A DNA stretch of 64,000 bases, from the NCBI RefSeq assembly GCF_018294505.1, contig NC_057800.1, positions 176,300,113-176,364,112 of the forward strand, in the 5' to 3' direction. The notes beneath the pieces were generated by a model, which was given only the letters and a program-made list of their open reading frames with translations, did no database searches and had not been told where the DNA came from. Position 1 is the first letter of the stretch. Every line of letters begins with the position of its first letter. Position numbers and translations under genes: made by a program. The stretch comes from Triticum aestivum. Taxonomy: Eukaryota; Streptophyta; Magnoliopsida; Poales; Poaceae. Below, in pieces: positions 1 to 10,288 of the stretch.

Positions 1-837
1 TTGTTCGGTTTGATTCTCCGTATTGCCGTGGTCCGGCAGTGGTTCGCCCTGCTCCAACGCTGGGTCTGTATGATCGTTATTTCTGCTGAGGCGGGATCTG
101 GGGCGGCGCTTGCGCCGCCGCTTTGACTGCTTCTCAAGGGGGCAAGCCTTCGGTGCGTCCTTCCGTTCCTCGTCATCGTCTTCTTTTGGTGTGTCCACCA
201 TGTATACGTCATATGATGAAGTGGACGTCCAGCGCCTTGTGGGCAGTTGTTCCTCTTCGCCTCCCGCATCGTCATCCATACCTCTGATGTCTTCGGAGTC
301 GAAGTCGAGCATGTCGGTTGAGTCATCGAAATTGGCTATTAAGTGGGTGGTGGGTGGGCGTCGAATTTCTTCGTCGTCCGCGTCCCAATCCTGTTGGCCA
401 TAATCTGGCCAGGGCTCTCCTGACAAAGAGAGAGACCTTAGTGATTTCAGAATGTCGCCGAAGGGCGAGTGTTAAAAGATATCTGCGGTGGTGAATTCCA
501 TGATCGGCGCCCAATCGGATTCGATTGGCAGGGGCGCGGATGGTTCGGAGTCCGGAAAAGAGTCCGGCACCTTGGAGTCACGGGCTGCGTAGAGGATTAT
601 GCATGTGTTTGGCTCGATCGCCGTCGAGACTGTAGCCCCTGAGGCGGTGTCTAGCCACCCATCCTCGATTGGCGCAGTTGGCTCCAAGCTAAGGGTCGGA
701 GCTGATGCGGGCGCGGCCTCTGGGGTACTATTCGGCGGCAGAGCTAGGTCATACCCGTCGCGACAGTGCAGCGCGCCCGGCTGTGGCTCGAATCCGTCGA
801 AGATCAAGTCTCCGCGGATGTCGGCCATGTAGTTCAA
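1..837 (-). pseudogene. Gag-like polyprotein N-terminal region of gypsy element, one nonsense codon
   Basis: The minus-strand frame opens with MNYMADIRGDLIFDGF; Met at 837 or 828 could start it. It runs 121 codons to a TAA at 474-472, then stays open in the same frame for 157 codons to the window edge. The continuation is acidic (a DFDSEDIRGMDDDAG stretch) and then strongly basic (KRRRKRRPRSR). The composition and layout fit the gag-like leader protein of Triticeae gypsy elements, whose product would form the virus-like particle or precede it. The single TAA is one transition away from a Gln codon, so the copy looks recently inactivated. No zinc knuckle is visible because the frame leaves the window first. 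Function of the N-terminal part is unknown to me. Confidence 0.6.
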
Positions 838-1043
838 ACTTCCAAATCTGACCTGACGGCCAGGGGCGTAGCTTTCAATCTGCTCCAGATGGCCAAGCGA
901 ATTAGCCCGCAGTGCAAAGCCGCCGAATACGAAGATCTGTCCGGGGAGAAAAGTCTCACCCTAGACCGCATTGCTATCGATGATAGTAGGAGCCATCAAG
1001 CCTAACGACGACGACACAGAGGAACTCTCAATGAAAGCACCAA

Positions 1044-1525
1044 TGTCGGTGTCAAAACCGGCGGATCTCGGGTAGGGGGTCCCGAACTGTGCGTCTAGGC
1101 CGGATGGTAACAGGAGGCAGGGGACACGATGTTTTACCCAGGTTCGGGCCCTCTTGATGGAGGTAAAACCCTACGTCCTGCTTGATTAATATTGATGATA
1201 TGGGTAGTACAAGAGTAGATCTACCACGAGATCAGAGAGGCTAAACCCTAGAAGCTAGCCTATGGTATGATTGTATGTTGTGATTGTTGTCCTACGGACT
1301 AAAACCTTTCAGTTTATATAGACACCGGAGAGGGTTAGGGTTACACAAGGTCGGTTACAAAGGAGGAGATATCCATATCTGTATTGCCTAGCTTGCCTTC
1401 CACGCCAAGTAGAGTCCCATCCAGACACGAGACGAAGTCTTCAATCTTGTATCTTCATAGTCTAACAGTCCGACCAATGGAGATAGTCCGGCTGTCCGGA
1501 GACCCCCTAATCTAGGACCCCCACA
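1044..1525 (-). repeat. LTR of gypsy element (482 bp)
   Basis: The segment begins TGTCGG and ends CCCACA on the plus strand, so it has the TGT...ACA termini of an LTR. On the minus strand it is the 5' LTR, because the gag-like frame follows it. The bases right after its inner end read TTGGTGCTTTCATTGAGAG on the minus strand, the position of a primer binding site; I could not assign the tRNA. The partner LTR and the left target duplication lie outside the window. Confidence 0.65.
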
Positions 1526-2812
1526 CCCTCCATGCTCTTCCCCGTTGGATCACAATCGTGTGGGCGAAAACCGCACCTCAATAGCCCTCTCCTAACTCCC
1601 TCTACCTATAAATAAGCCTCCCCTCCACAATTTTCGGGCAAACCCTAGATCCACCTTCCCCTCCACCACCGGACAAGTCCGCCCGTCGCCAAACGCATCC
1701 GCCCCACCGCTCCAGCCAACCGGAGGCCGCCACGTCGCCCCTGCCCCGCTCCCACCGCCGCCAGCCCGCCCGAGCCCGTGCGTTGCCCTCCCGAGCCCAT
1801 CCAGCCGCGCCGCCGGCCCGCGCCCGCCCGGGGAGTGCCCGCGCCGCCGCCTCTCCATGTTGCCGCCCGCGCCGCTCGTCGTCTCCAGCGTCGCCGCCAG
1901 CTAGGCCCCAAGCGCCCCCGCGTCTCCCGCGCCCAGCGCCCGGCCTCGCAGCCGGCGCAACCGCGTCGCCGCCTGCGCGCAGCCGCTCGCCTCCGCCCGC
2001 CGGCCCGCACCACCCGCCGGTGCCCTCCGCCGCCATTGCCTCGCTCGCTCCGGGCTCCGCCGTTGCCCGCTCCTTGCCGGAGCGCGTCACTCCAGCCAAG
2101 ATCCGACGCCTCCCGCCCGTCCCCCCCGTCATCCCTCGCCGTCGCTGGAGCCGCGGGCCTGATCCGCCCTTCCTCAATTCGCGCGCCCAAACCCTAGATC
2201 CGCGAGGTGAAATACCGTCTAAGTCCCTGAGAGTTCATGTTTTGTGTGCTTGTTCATGAGGTCATAAGTCCAGGCTCGTTCCTCCATTTCGCGTGCATAA
2301 TATGTCAAAGTGTTTCTCTTTGAGTGCTCTACATGGTGGTATAATTTGCATGCATGTTACTGCTCATCTTGATGCCCTAATCATCGTTGCAAAAGTGCTA
2401 AATGACGTTATCTGCTGGAAGTTATCATAACTTGCTAATTTGTCTTTTTCATAGCATTTTGTGTGATATTCTTTTGAGCATCATGCCAACATGTTTTAGG
2501 AGTATAATCATGCCATCTTTGCTGTGGTGCAATCAATGTATTTTGATATGCCCTGTGGTGACTAGCACAAACTTGTAAAGTAGGGTAATTGCTGTTGCTG
2601 ATTTCAGTGACTCGTGATTTCTGCCGTCTGAATCTGCTAAATTACGTTGCCATGTCAACTTGATGCAACTAGTGAATCCATGCACATTCGGGAGATGCTT
2701 AGTAAGGATGTTTTGTGGATCTTGGTATTCTCTATCCATCCATGCCCTTGTTTGCAATTATGGCCCGCTGTAGCTTGTGTTAACCATGCTCTACAATTGC
2801 TAAATAATGTTT
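1526..2812 (+). repeat. Outer long-LTR copy, segment 1 of 4 (promoter half)
   Basis: This segment matches, in the same order, the reverse complement of the chromovirus LTRs elsewhere in the window (about 36840 down to 35740). Shared landmarks are the GGCGAAAACCGCACCTC block (about 1563), a TATA box, a CGGGCAAACCCTAG leader (about 1636), a very GC-rich leader (1650-2200) and a long A/T-rich tract with the TATCCATCCATG and TTTGCAATTATGG blocks near 2733-2764. The roughly 450 bases that should precede 1526 are missing and may lie left of the gypsy element. The GC-rich part is open on both strands, but none of those frames is conserved in the other copies. Confidence 0.75.
1607..1614 (+). promoter_or_regulatory. 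TATA box of outer LTR
   Basis: TATAAATA lies about 30 bases before a CGGGCAAACCCTAG leader. The chromovirus LTRs have a TATA box and the same leader at the corresponding place (minus strand, 36763-36770). Reading is to the right, toward the MULE transposase. Confidence 0.6.
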
Positions 2813-2899
2813 GGGTTAATTATTGTTTTGCCCTCAGTGGTGTCCATGTGCTCAGTTTTGCCCATAGATGCGAATTGTGCTCAGTTTTTCCCCTAGTCC
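2813..2899 (+). repeat. MULE left terminal inverted repeat
   Basis: It pairs with 15563-15649 in inverted orientation over 87 bases at about 90 percent identity by eye. The CTCAGTTTT/CCC motif occurs twice inside the repeat, and a further TTTTGCCCTCAG lies near its outer end. The repeat ends at CCCCTAGTCC; beyond that the two sides are unrelated. Confidence 0.85.
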
Positions 2900-3334
2900 A
2901 TGCATAACAACTATGACGAGGCCAAACGGCCATATTTGAGTCCATTCCGTCTGTCGGCGTTAGTGGTTGTGGGTCCGGAGCTTAGACGTGGGACCGCGCG
3001 GACGTGGGTCCGGAGCTGACATGTAGGCCCGTGCAACTAAATCCCAAAATCATTCATAGGATTCTAGCTCACTCTGCCCATCCGCCGACCGGCTGTCCCG
3101 CGCCGCCGCCGCCACCTGCGCTGTGACCAGCACCTGCCCCGCCACTACCTGCACGACCTGCTCCGCCGCTACCGTCCTGCACCTATGCTCCATGGCTACC
3201 TGCGACGCCACGGGTGGGGCGCCCGCCACCTGCTTGACCTGTGGTGCGGCCTCCTTCCGTGCGCCCGGCCAGAGCGCTCAAAGGTGGGGGGCTGCTAGAG
3301 CTGTATGAACTAGGAGGAAGAACCCTAGGGCGAA
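2900..3334 (+). other. MULE 5' leader, no gene seen
   Basis: The sequence between the left TIR and the transposase start is GC-rich, especially at 3080-3300. No convincing TATA box is visible. It probably contains the transposase promoter and 5' untranslated region, by position only. Confidence 0.4.
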
Positions 3335-4524
3335 ATGGCGAGCAGCGGCGACCCTGGAGTATTTGGCGAGGCAGGCATTGGGCCGGAGATCCGTCGCATC
3401 CATGACTGGGTTCTCGAGGGGTAAGTCTCGCCTCCTGTTTAGATTGAGCTTAGTTGTGCATTTAAACACTCAATTTGAGTAGGTTTGCCCAATTAGTGTG
3501 TTGATTGCGTCTCTGTTTTTTGCCGGTTAGGATGGAGTTGCGCTTTGCTTTCTTGGTGCACATTAGAAGGGACCGGTGCATGTTCGATGCAAAGGATAAG
3601 AAGAAAGGCCAAGGAGGTTTCGATTATCGGTTGCCAATGGCTAGTAATTGGAGTTTCAGACAATTTGGGGAGGTAATTTGTAGCCAATATCCTTGGGGTT
3701 TGCTTGATGAAGTGGTATACAAATACTATGATGGGGAAAAGAAATGGGTGACAGTTAGTAATGATGAAGAGCTAGCTACCATGTTTGTTAGGCATAAAGA
3801 GAAAGATAATTTTCATGTGATGCTGCAAGTTGATGTGCTGGAGCAGGCATTTGGACCTAGGATGACGGGTGCCACATCTCGGTGAGAACCAAGTCGTCGT
3901 AATGGCATCTCCAGCCAGAACAGTTTAGTTGGTGCATGACGACGTGGTGGCTCAACAAGTGTGGGCAACAACAGTAGGGTCCCCTTGAAGTGGATCCTGA
4001 TGCCTACAATTCTGGGGTTGATGTTATTCGGAATTTACGACGGGCACCTCAGGCTGAAAACCAAAATGAGGCTCACAATGCAGTTTGTGTGGATGATGAT
4101 GAGGTGGGTGAGGACGAAGACCTTGCAGCTGTTGAATGGGACCCTTTGAACCCTCATATGGAAGAAGGTACAGTTTTTGCATCCATGAATGAGTGTAGAA
4201 ATGCACTTGTGACATACCACATCAAGGTAGAACGTACTTTCAAAGTTGACAAGAGCGATCAAGTACGTTACAGAGTGCACTGTCCGACTGAGGGTTGTCC
4301 ATGGAGGCTGCTCGCATCTAAAATGCAAAATATCACTAATGTTTAGGTCAAAGTGAACCCTTTTAAGCACACATGCTAGGAATCAACCCTTAGGAAGGAT
4401 ACAATCAGTAGAGCCAAGTCAAGATGGGTGGCAGAAGAAGTAAAGAAGTGGGTGAAAGAAAACCAGCAAGTGGGTCCAAATGAATTGCAGAAGAACATCA
4501 AAGATAAGTTCAAGATAGATTTAC
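3335..4524 (+). pseudogene. MULE transposase (mudrA-like), N-terminal part, broken
   Basis: Exon 1 is 3335-3420, starting MASSGDPGVFGEAG and ending at a GTAAGT donor. A 110-bp intron ends in a TTAG acceptor at 3530, and exon 2 joins in frame at MELRFAFLVH. Residues from roughly FDYRLPMASNWSF to FHVMLQVD look like the PB1-like domain at the N terminus of many plant MULE transposases. After a stop at 3883 and a frame change, the MuDR DNA-binding domain follows (about 4160-4390). It shows CPTEGC followed by HTC, a Cys-x4-Cys...His-x-Cys zinc site of the WRKY-GCM1 type. A TAG at 4344 and further stops interrupt it. The frame then reads VKKWVKENQQVG up to about 4524, where an LTR element replaces the next part. 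The protein would bind the TIRs and catalyse excision and insertion in the nucleus. Confidence 0.8.
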
Positions 4525-4779
4525 CATAAAAATACCAAAAATATTATCTTATCATATCTATCAGATCTCACTCTCGTAAGTGGCCGTGTAGGGATTGACA
4601 ACCCCTTAACGTGTTGGTTGCGAGGATTTATTTGTTTTGTGTAGGTACGAGGGACTCGCGCGTAGCCTCGTACTGGATTGATACCTTGGTTCTCAAAAAC
4701 TGAGGGAAATACTTACGCTACTTTGCTGCATCATCCCTTCCTCTTCGGGGAAAACCAACGCAGTGCTCAAGAGGTAGCA
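4525..4779 (+). repeat. 5' LTR remnant (3' end only)
   Basis: It matches the end of the 3' LTR (10034-10288) from CATAAAAATACC to GAGGTAGCA with few differences. The first roughly 1.3 kb of the LTR is absent. Confidence 0.8.
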
Positions 4780-4790
4780 AGAAGGATTTC

Positions 4791-4808
4791 TGGCGCCGTT
4801 GCCGGGGA
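4791..4808 (+). other. Primer binding site, tRNA-Asp type
   Basis: TGGCGCCGTTGCCGGGGA is the exact complement of the 3' end of plant cytosolic tRNA-Asp (…CAACGGCGCCA). It lies 11 bases after the LTR end. It would prime minus-strand cDNA synthesis. Confidence 0.75.
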
Positions 4809-7800
4809 GGTCTACGCAAAAGTCAATATACCAAGTACCCATCACATACCCTTATCTCCCGCATTACATTATTTGCCATTTGCCTCTCGTTTTCCTCTCC
4901 CCCACTTCACCCTTGCCATTTTATTCGCCCTCTCTCTCTCTCTCTCTCCGTTCCCCTTCTCATTCTCTATTTGCCTCTTTTCGCCCGTTTCTTGTTTGCT
5001 CGTATCGTTGGAATAGTTGTTTATTTATTACTAAACAGAGAACCTAAGATCTATGGATCCTCATCCACTTGCTAATCTTTTTAAGAGATCCAATTATGAT
5101 GAACCAATTGCTAGTGAGTTTTGTGCACTAGATTATCTTTATGAAGTTTTGCTTGAAATTCATGAATCTGAAAAGTGTGATGAATTACCTTATGAAGCGA
5201 TTCACGATAGATCTTTGAATAAAAAGCATGATTGCAATGATTTTATTATAAATTCTATTTATCTAAATTGTGCTAATAATATGCAAAACCCTAAGCTTGG
5301 GGATGCTAGTTTTGCTATGTCCTCTACTTGTTGCAATGATCATGATTGGGGTGATTCTTCTTTTGATCTTGAATTTTTTTACTCCCCATGATGATTATGA
5401 GATTGATAATAGTGTTTGCAATAATACTGAAAGTGGGTTTGGAAGAGTGTCAACTTTAGATCCCACATATTTGGATAATGTTCAATCTTATGAAGTTTTT
5501 AATAAAATTGGGTTTGAAGAGGTCATGACTTTAGTTAATGTTAATCCCACTATTTTGGAAGAGTGTTAACTTTGCATGCATGTGGATCATGTTGAAAATA
5601 TTTTATGTGATAGCTATTTTGTTGAATTTTCTTATGATCCTACATGTAATTATTACGAGAGAGGAAAATATGGTGGTAGAAATTTTCATGTTACTAAATT
5701 ACCTCTCGTTATGTTGAGATTACTATTGTTTCTTTCCTCTTCCATGCATATGCTAGTTTTTTCTTGCCATGATAATTTGATTGCCTATAAGATGCCTATG
5801 CATAGGAAGTATGTTAGACTTATATGTGTTTGTCACATATTTTATGATGCTCTCTTTGTGCTTCAATTCTTGTCTTTCATGTGAGCATCATTGAAATATT
5901 ATGCCTAGCTATAAGGCTTTAAAGAAAAGCGCTTGTTGGGAGACAACCCAATAATTTTACTTGCTGTTATTCTATAAATAATTTATCTAGCCTCTGTTTT
6001 GGTTGTGTTTTTTGTGTTCAATTAGTGTTTGTGACAAGTAGAACCGTTGGGAAGACTTGGGGAAAGTCTTGTTAAACTTGCTATAAAAAACAGAAACTTT
6101 AGCGCTCACGAGAACTGCTGTAATTTTTATTTGGAAAGTGATATTTAGTTAACTATTTTTGCATATGATTAATATATAAATTGCTCACGTCCAGCAATTT
6201 ATTTTAGAATTTTTGGGGTTCCAGATATTGTGCTAGATACAGATTACTACAGACTGTTCTGTTTTTGACAGATTCTGTTTTTCGTGTGTTGTTTGCTTAT
6301 TTTGATGAATCTATGGCTAGGAAAATAGTTTATAAACCATAGAGAATTTGGAATACAGTAGGTTTAACACCAATATAAATAAAGAATGAGTTCATTACAG
6401 TACCTTGAAGTGGTCTTTTGTTTTCTCTCGCTAACGGAGCTCACGAGATTTTCTACTTTGAGTTTTGTGTTGTGAAGTTTTCAAGTTTTGGTTAAAGATT
6501 TGATGGATTATGGAAAAAGGAGTGGCAAGAGCCTAAGCTTGGGTATGCCCATGGCACCACCAAGATAATCTAATGACACCTAAAAGCCTAAGCTTGGGGA
6601 TGCCCCAGAAGGCATCCCCTCTTTCGTCTACTTCTATCGGTAACTTTACTTGGAGCTATATTTTTATTCACCACATGATATGTGTTTTGCTTGGAGCGTC
6701 TTGTATTATTTGAGTCTTTGATTTTTAGTTTACCATAATCATCCTTGCTGTACACACCTTTTGAGAAAGCCATACATGACTTGGAATTTGTTAGAATACT
6801 CTATGTGCTTCGCTTATATCTTTTGAGTTATATAGTTTTGCTCTAGTACTTCACTTATATCTTTTAGAGCACGGTGGTGGATTTGTTTTATAGAAACTAT
6901 TGATCTCTCATGCTTCACTTAGATTATTTTGAGAGTCTTAAATAGCATGGTAATTTGCTTAAGATCCTAATATGCTAGGTATTCAAGATTAGTAAATTTT
7001 TCTTATGAGTGCTTGAATACTAAGAGAAGTTGGTTGCTTGATGATTGTTTTGAGATATGGAGGTAATAATATCAAAGTCGTGCTAGTTGAGTGGTTGTGA
7101 AATTGAGAAATACTTGTGTTGAAGTTTGCAAGTCCCGTAGCACGCACGTATGGTAAACGTTATGTAACAAATTTGAAACATGAGGTGTTATTTGATTGTC
7201 TTCCTTATGAGTGGCGGTCGGGGACGAGCGATGGTCTTTTCCTACCAATCTATCCCTCTAGGAGCATGCATGTAGTACCGAGGTTTTTGTTGACTTGTAG
7301 ATTTTTGCAATAAGTATGTGAGTTCTTTATGACTAATGTTGAGTCCATGGATTATACGCACTCTCACCCTTCCATCCTTGCTAGCCTCTTCGGTACCGTG
7401 CATTGCCCTCTCTCACATTGAGAGTTGGCGCAAACTTCGTTGGTGCATCCAAACCCCGTGATATGATACGCTCTTTCACACGTAAACCTCCTTATATCTT
7501 CCTCAAAACAGCCACCATACCTACCTATTATGGCATTTCCATAGCCATTCCGAGATATATTGCCATGCAACTTTCCACCATTCTGTTTATCATGACACAT
7601 TCATCATTGTCATATTGCTTAGCATGATCATGTAGTTGACATAGTATTTATGGCAAAGCCACCATCCATAATTCTTTCATACATGTCACTCTTGGTCTAT
7701 TGCATATCCCGGTACACCGCCGGAGGCATTCATATAGAGTCATCTTTTGTTCTAGTATCAAGTTGTAATCATTGAGTTGTAAATAAATAGAAGTGTGATG

Positions 7801-8699
7801 ATCATCATTTTCTAGAGCATTGTCCCAAGTGAGGAATTATAAAAAAAGAGAGAGAAAGGCCATATAAAAAAGAGAAAGCCAAATAAAAAAATGAGAGAAA
7901 AAGAGAGAAGGGACAATGTTACTATCCTTTGCCACACTTGTGCTTCAAAGTAGCACCATAATCTTCATGATAGAGAGTCTCTTGTTTTGTCACTTTCATA
8001 TACTAGTGGGATTTCTTCATTATAGAACTTGGCTTGTATATTCCAACAATGGGCCTCCTCAAGTGCCCTAGGTCTTCATGAGCAAGCAAGTTTGATGCAC
8101 ACCCACTTAGTTTCTTTTGTTGAGCTTTCATACATTTATAGCTCTAGTGCATCCGTTGCATGGCAATCCCTACTCCTTGCATTAACATCAATCGATGGGC
8201 ATCTCCATAGCCCATTGATTAGCCTCGTTGATGTGAGACTTTCTCCTTTTTTTGTCTTCTCCACATAACCCCCCTCATTATATTCTATTCCACCCATAGT
8301 GCTATGTCCAAAGCTCGCTCTCATATATTGCGTGAAAGTTTATAGGTTTGAGATTACTAAAGTATGAAACAATTGCTTGGCTTGTCATCGGGGCTGTGCA
8401 TGATGAGAGCATTCTTGTGTGACGAAAATGAAACATGACTAAACTATATGATTTTGTAGGGATGAACTTTCTTTGGCCATGTTATTTTGAGAACACATAA
8501 TTGCTTAGTTAGTATGCTTGAAGTATTATTATTTTTATGTCAATATGAACTTTTGTCTTGAATCTTTCGGATCTAAATATTCATGCCACAATTAAGAAGA
8601 ATTACATGAAAATTATGCCAAGTAGCACTCCGCATCAAAAATTCTGTTTTTTATCATTTACCTACTCGAGGACGAGCAGGAATTAAGCTTGAGGATGCT
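4809..8699 (+). other. Non-coding interior of the non-autonomous LTR element
   Basis: About 3.9 kb of A/T-rich sequence without any pol motif in any frame. It contains a pyrimidine-rich tract with a (TC)n run near 4930-4950, an unrelated small reading frame at 5053-5391, two copies of a CTAAGCTTGGG(G/T)ATGCCC motif (6532-6550 and 6585-6604), and a purine-rich AAAAGAGAGA tract at 7840-7915. The polypurine-type end before the 3' LTR reads GAGGACGAGCAGGAATTAAG (about 8668-8687). Confidence 0.6.
5053..5391 (+). CDS. Small unknown reading frame in the LTR element interior
   Basis: 112 codons starting MDPHPLANLFKRSNYD, rich in Asn, Asp, Cys and Leu. I do not recognise a gag, protease or nucleic-acid-binding motif. 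The same kind of text continues in other frames to about 5880, which suggests a decayed longer frame. It may be a vestigial element-specific ORF or chance. Start chosen as the first Met; the preceding ACCTAAGATCT gives no strong context. Confidence 0.3.
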   Translation: MDPHPLANLFKRSNYDEPIASEFCALDYLYEVLLEIHESEKCDELPYEAIHDRSLNKKHDCNDFIINSIYLNCANNMQNPKLGDASFAMSSTCCNDHDWGDSSFDLEFFYSP

Positions 8700-10288
8700 T
8701 GATACGTCTCCAACATATCTATAATTTTTGATAGCTCCATGCTATATTATCTACTGTTTTGGACATTATTGGGCTTTATTATCCACTTTTATATTATTTT
8801 TGGGACTAACCTATTAACCGGAGGCCCAGCCCAGAATTGATGTTTTTTGCCAGTTTTTGGGTTTCGAAGAAAAGGAATATCAAACGGAATCCAAATGGAA
8901 TGAAACCTTCGGGAACATGATTTCCTCAACGAACAAGACCCAGGAGACTTGGACCCTACGTCAAGACACAAAAGAGGAGGCCACGAGGTAGGGGCGCGCC
9001 TACGCCCCCCCCCCCCAGGCGCGCCCTCCACCCTCGTGGGCCCCCTGTTGCTCCACCGACGTATTCCTTCCTCCTATATATACCTACGTACCCCCCAACG
9101 ATCAGATACGGAGCCAAAACCCTAATTCCACTGCCGCAACTTTCTGTATCCACGAGATCCCATCTTGGGGCCTGTTCCCGAGCTCTGCCGGAGGGGGCAT
9201 CGATCACGGAGGGCTTTTACATCAACACCATAGCCCCTCCGATGAAGTGTGAGTAGTTTACCTCAGACCTACGGGTCCATAGTTATTAGCTAGATGGCTT
9301 CTTCTCTGTTTTTGGATCTCAATACAATGTTCTCCCCCTCTCTTGTGGAGATCTATTCGATGTAATCTTCTTTTTGCGGTGTGTTTGTTGAGACCGATGA
9401 ATTGTGGGTTTATGATCAAGTCTATCTATGAACAATATTTGAATCTTCTCTGAATTCTTTTATGTATGATTGGTTATCTTTGCAAGTCTCTTTGAATTAT
9501 CAGTTTGGTTTGGCCTACTAGATTGATCTTTCTTGCAATGGGAGAAATGCTTAGCTTTGGGTTCAATCTTGCGGTGTCTTTTCCCAGTGACAGTAGGGGC
9601 AGCAAGGCACGTATTGTATTGTTGCCATCGAGGATAACAAGATGGGTTTTTCATCATATTGCATGAGTTTATCCCTCTACATCATGTCATCTTGCTTAAG
9701 GCGTTACTCTGTTTTCATTAACTTAATACTCTAGATGCATGCTGGATAGAGGTCGATGATTGGAGTAATAGTAGTAGATGCAGGCAGGAGTCGGTCTACT
9801 TGTCTCGGACGTGATGCCTATATACATGATCATACCTTGATATTCTCATAACTATGCTCAATTCTGTCAATTGCTCAACAGTAATTTGTTCACCCACCGT
9901 AGAATACCTATGCTCTCGAGAGAAGCCACTAGTGAAACCTATGGCCCCCGGGTCTATCTTCATCATATTGATCTACCAATACTTAGTTATTTCCTTTTGC
10001 TTTTATTTGCTTTTATTTTACTTTGCATCTTTATCATAAAAATACCAAAAATATTATCTTATCATATCTATCAGATCCCACTCTCGTAAGTGGCGTGTAG
10101 GGATTGATAACCCCTTAACGCGTTGGTTGCGAGGATTTATTTGTTTTGTGCAGGTACGAGGGACTCACGCGTAGCCTCCTACTGGATTGATACCTTGGTT
10201 CTCAAAAACTGAGGGAAATACTTACGCTCCTTTGCTGCATCATCCCTTCCTCTTCGGGGAAAACCAACACAGTGCTCAAGAGGTAGCA
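8700..10288 (+). repeat. Complete 3' LTR of the non-autonomous element (1589 bp)
   Basis: It begins TGATACGTC and ends GGTAGCA, giving TG...CA termini. It contains a TATATATA box at 9075-9082 followed by an AAACCCTAATTCC leader. A (C)11 run at 9006-9016 is a likely length-variable site. Just beyond 10288 the MULE transposase frame resumes. Confidence 0.8.
9075..9082 (+). promoter_or_regulatory. TATA box in the 3' LTR
   Basis: TATATATA is followed about 35 bases later by a CCAAAACCCTAATT leader, typical of Triticeae LTR promoters. Confidence 0.5.

Larger units (their letters stand above)
1..1525 (-). mobile_element. Gypsy-type LTR retrotransposon, 5' part (runs off left edge)
   Basis: Read on the minus strand, the order is 5' LTR (1525 to 1044), a primer-binding-site position, a short leader and a long gag-like frame that runs off the window. 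No pol motif is inside the window, so the assignment to gypsy rests on the layout and on my memory of similar Triticeae gag-like proteins. The LTR abuts sequence at 1526 that belongs to a different, plus-strand LTR, and that LTR lacks its first roughly 450 bases here. This element is therefore probably inserted into it. I cannot name the family safely. Confidence 0.7.
4525..10288 (+). mobile_element. Non-autonomous LTR retrotransposon inside the MULE (Sabrina-like ends), 5' truncated
   Basis: Only the last 255 bases of the 5' LTR remain (4525-4779), followed by a perfect tRNA-Asp-type primer binding site, about 3.9 kb of interior and a complete 1589-bp 3' LTR (8700-10288). The interior has no protease, reverse transcriptase or integrase. 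The LTR start TGATACGTCTCCAACATATC resembles the gypsy family I know as Sabrina/WHAM, but that is from memory. The insertion splits the MULE transposase, and the left junction has lost both the beginning of the 5' LTR and transposase codons, so no target duplication can be read. Confidence 0.75.

Noticed and set aside
1592..2259. Overlapping Pro/Ala/Arg-rich frames of 88-191 codons on both strands
   Set aside because: This is the GC-rich LTR leader; frames are open on both strands because of composition and are not conserved in the homologous LTRs.
7116..8324. Several 60-80-codon frames in the interior of the LTR element within the MULE
   Set aside because: No motif, both strands equally open, and no link to gag or pol.
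10187..10288. N-terminal 34 codons that seem to start the MULE catalytic core
   Set aside because: They are translated 3' LTR sequence; the transposase resumes only at 10289.
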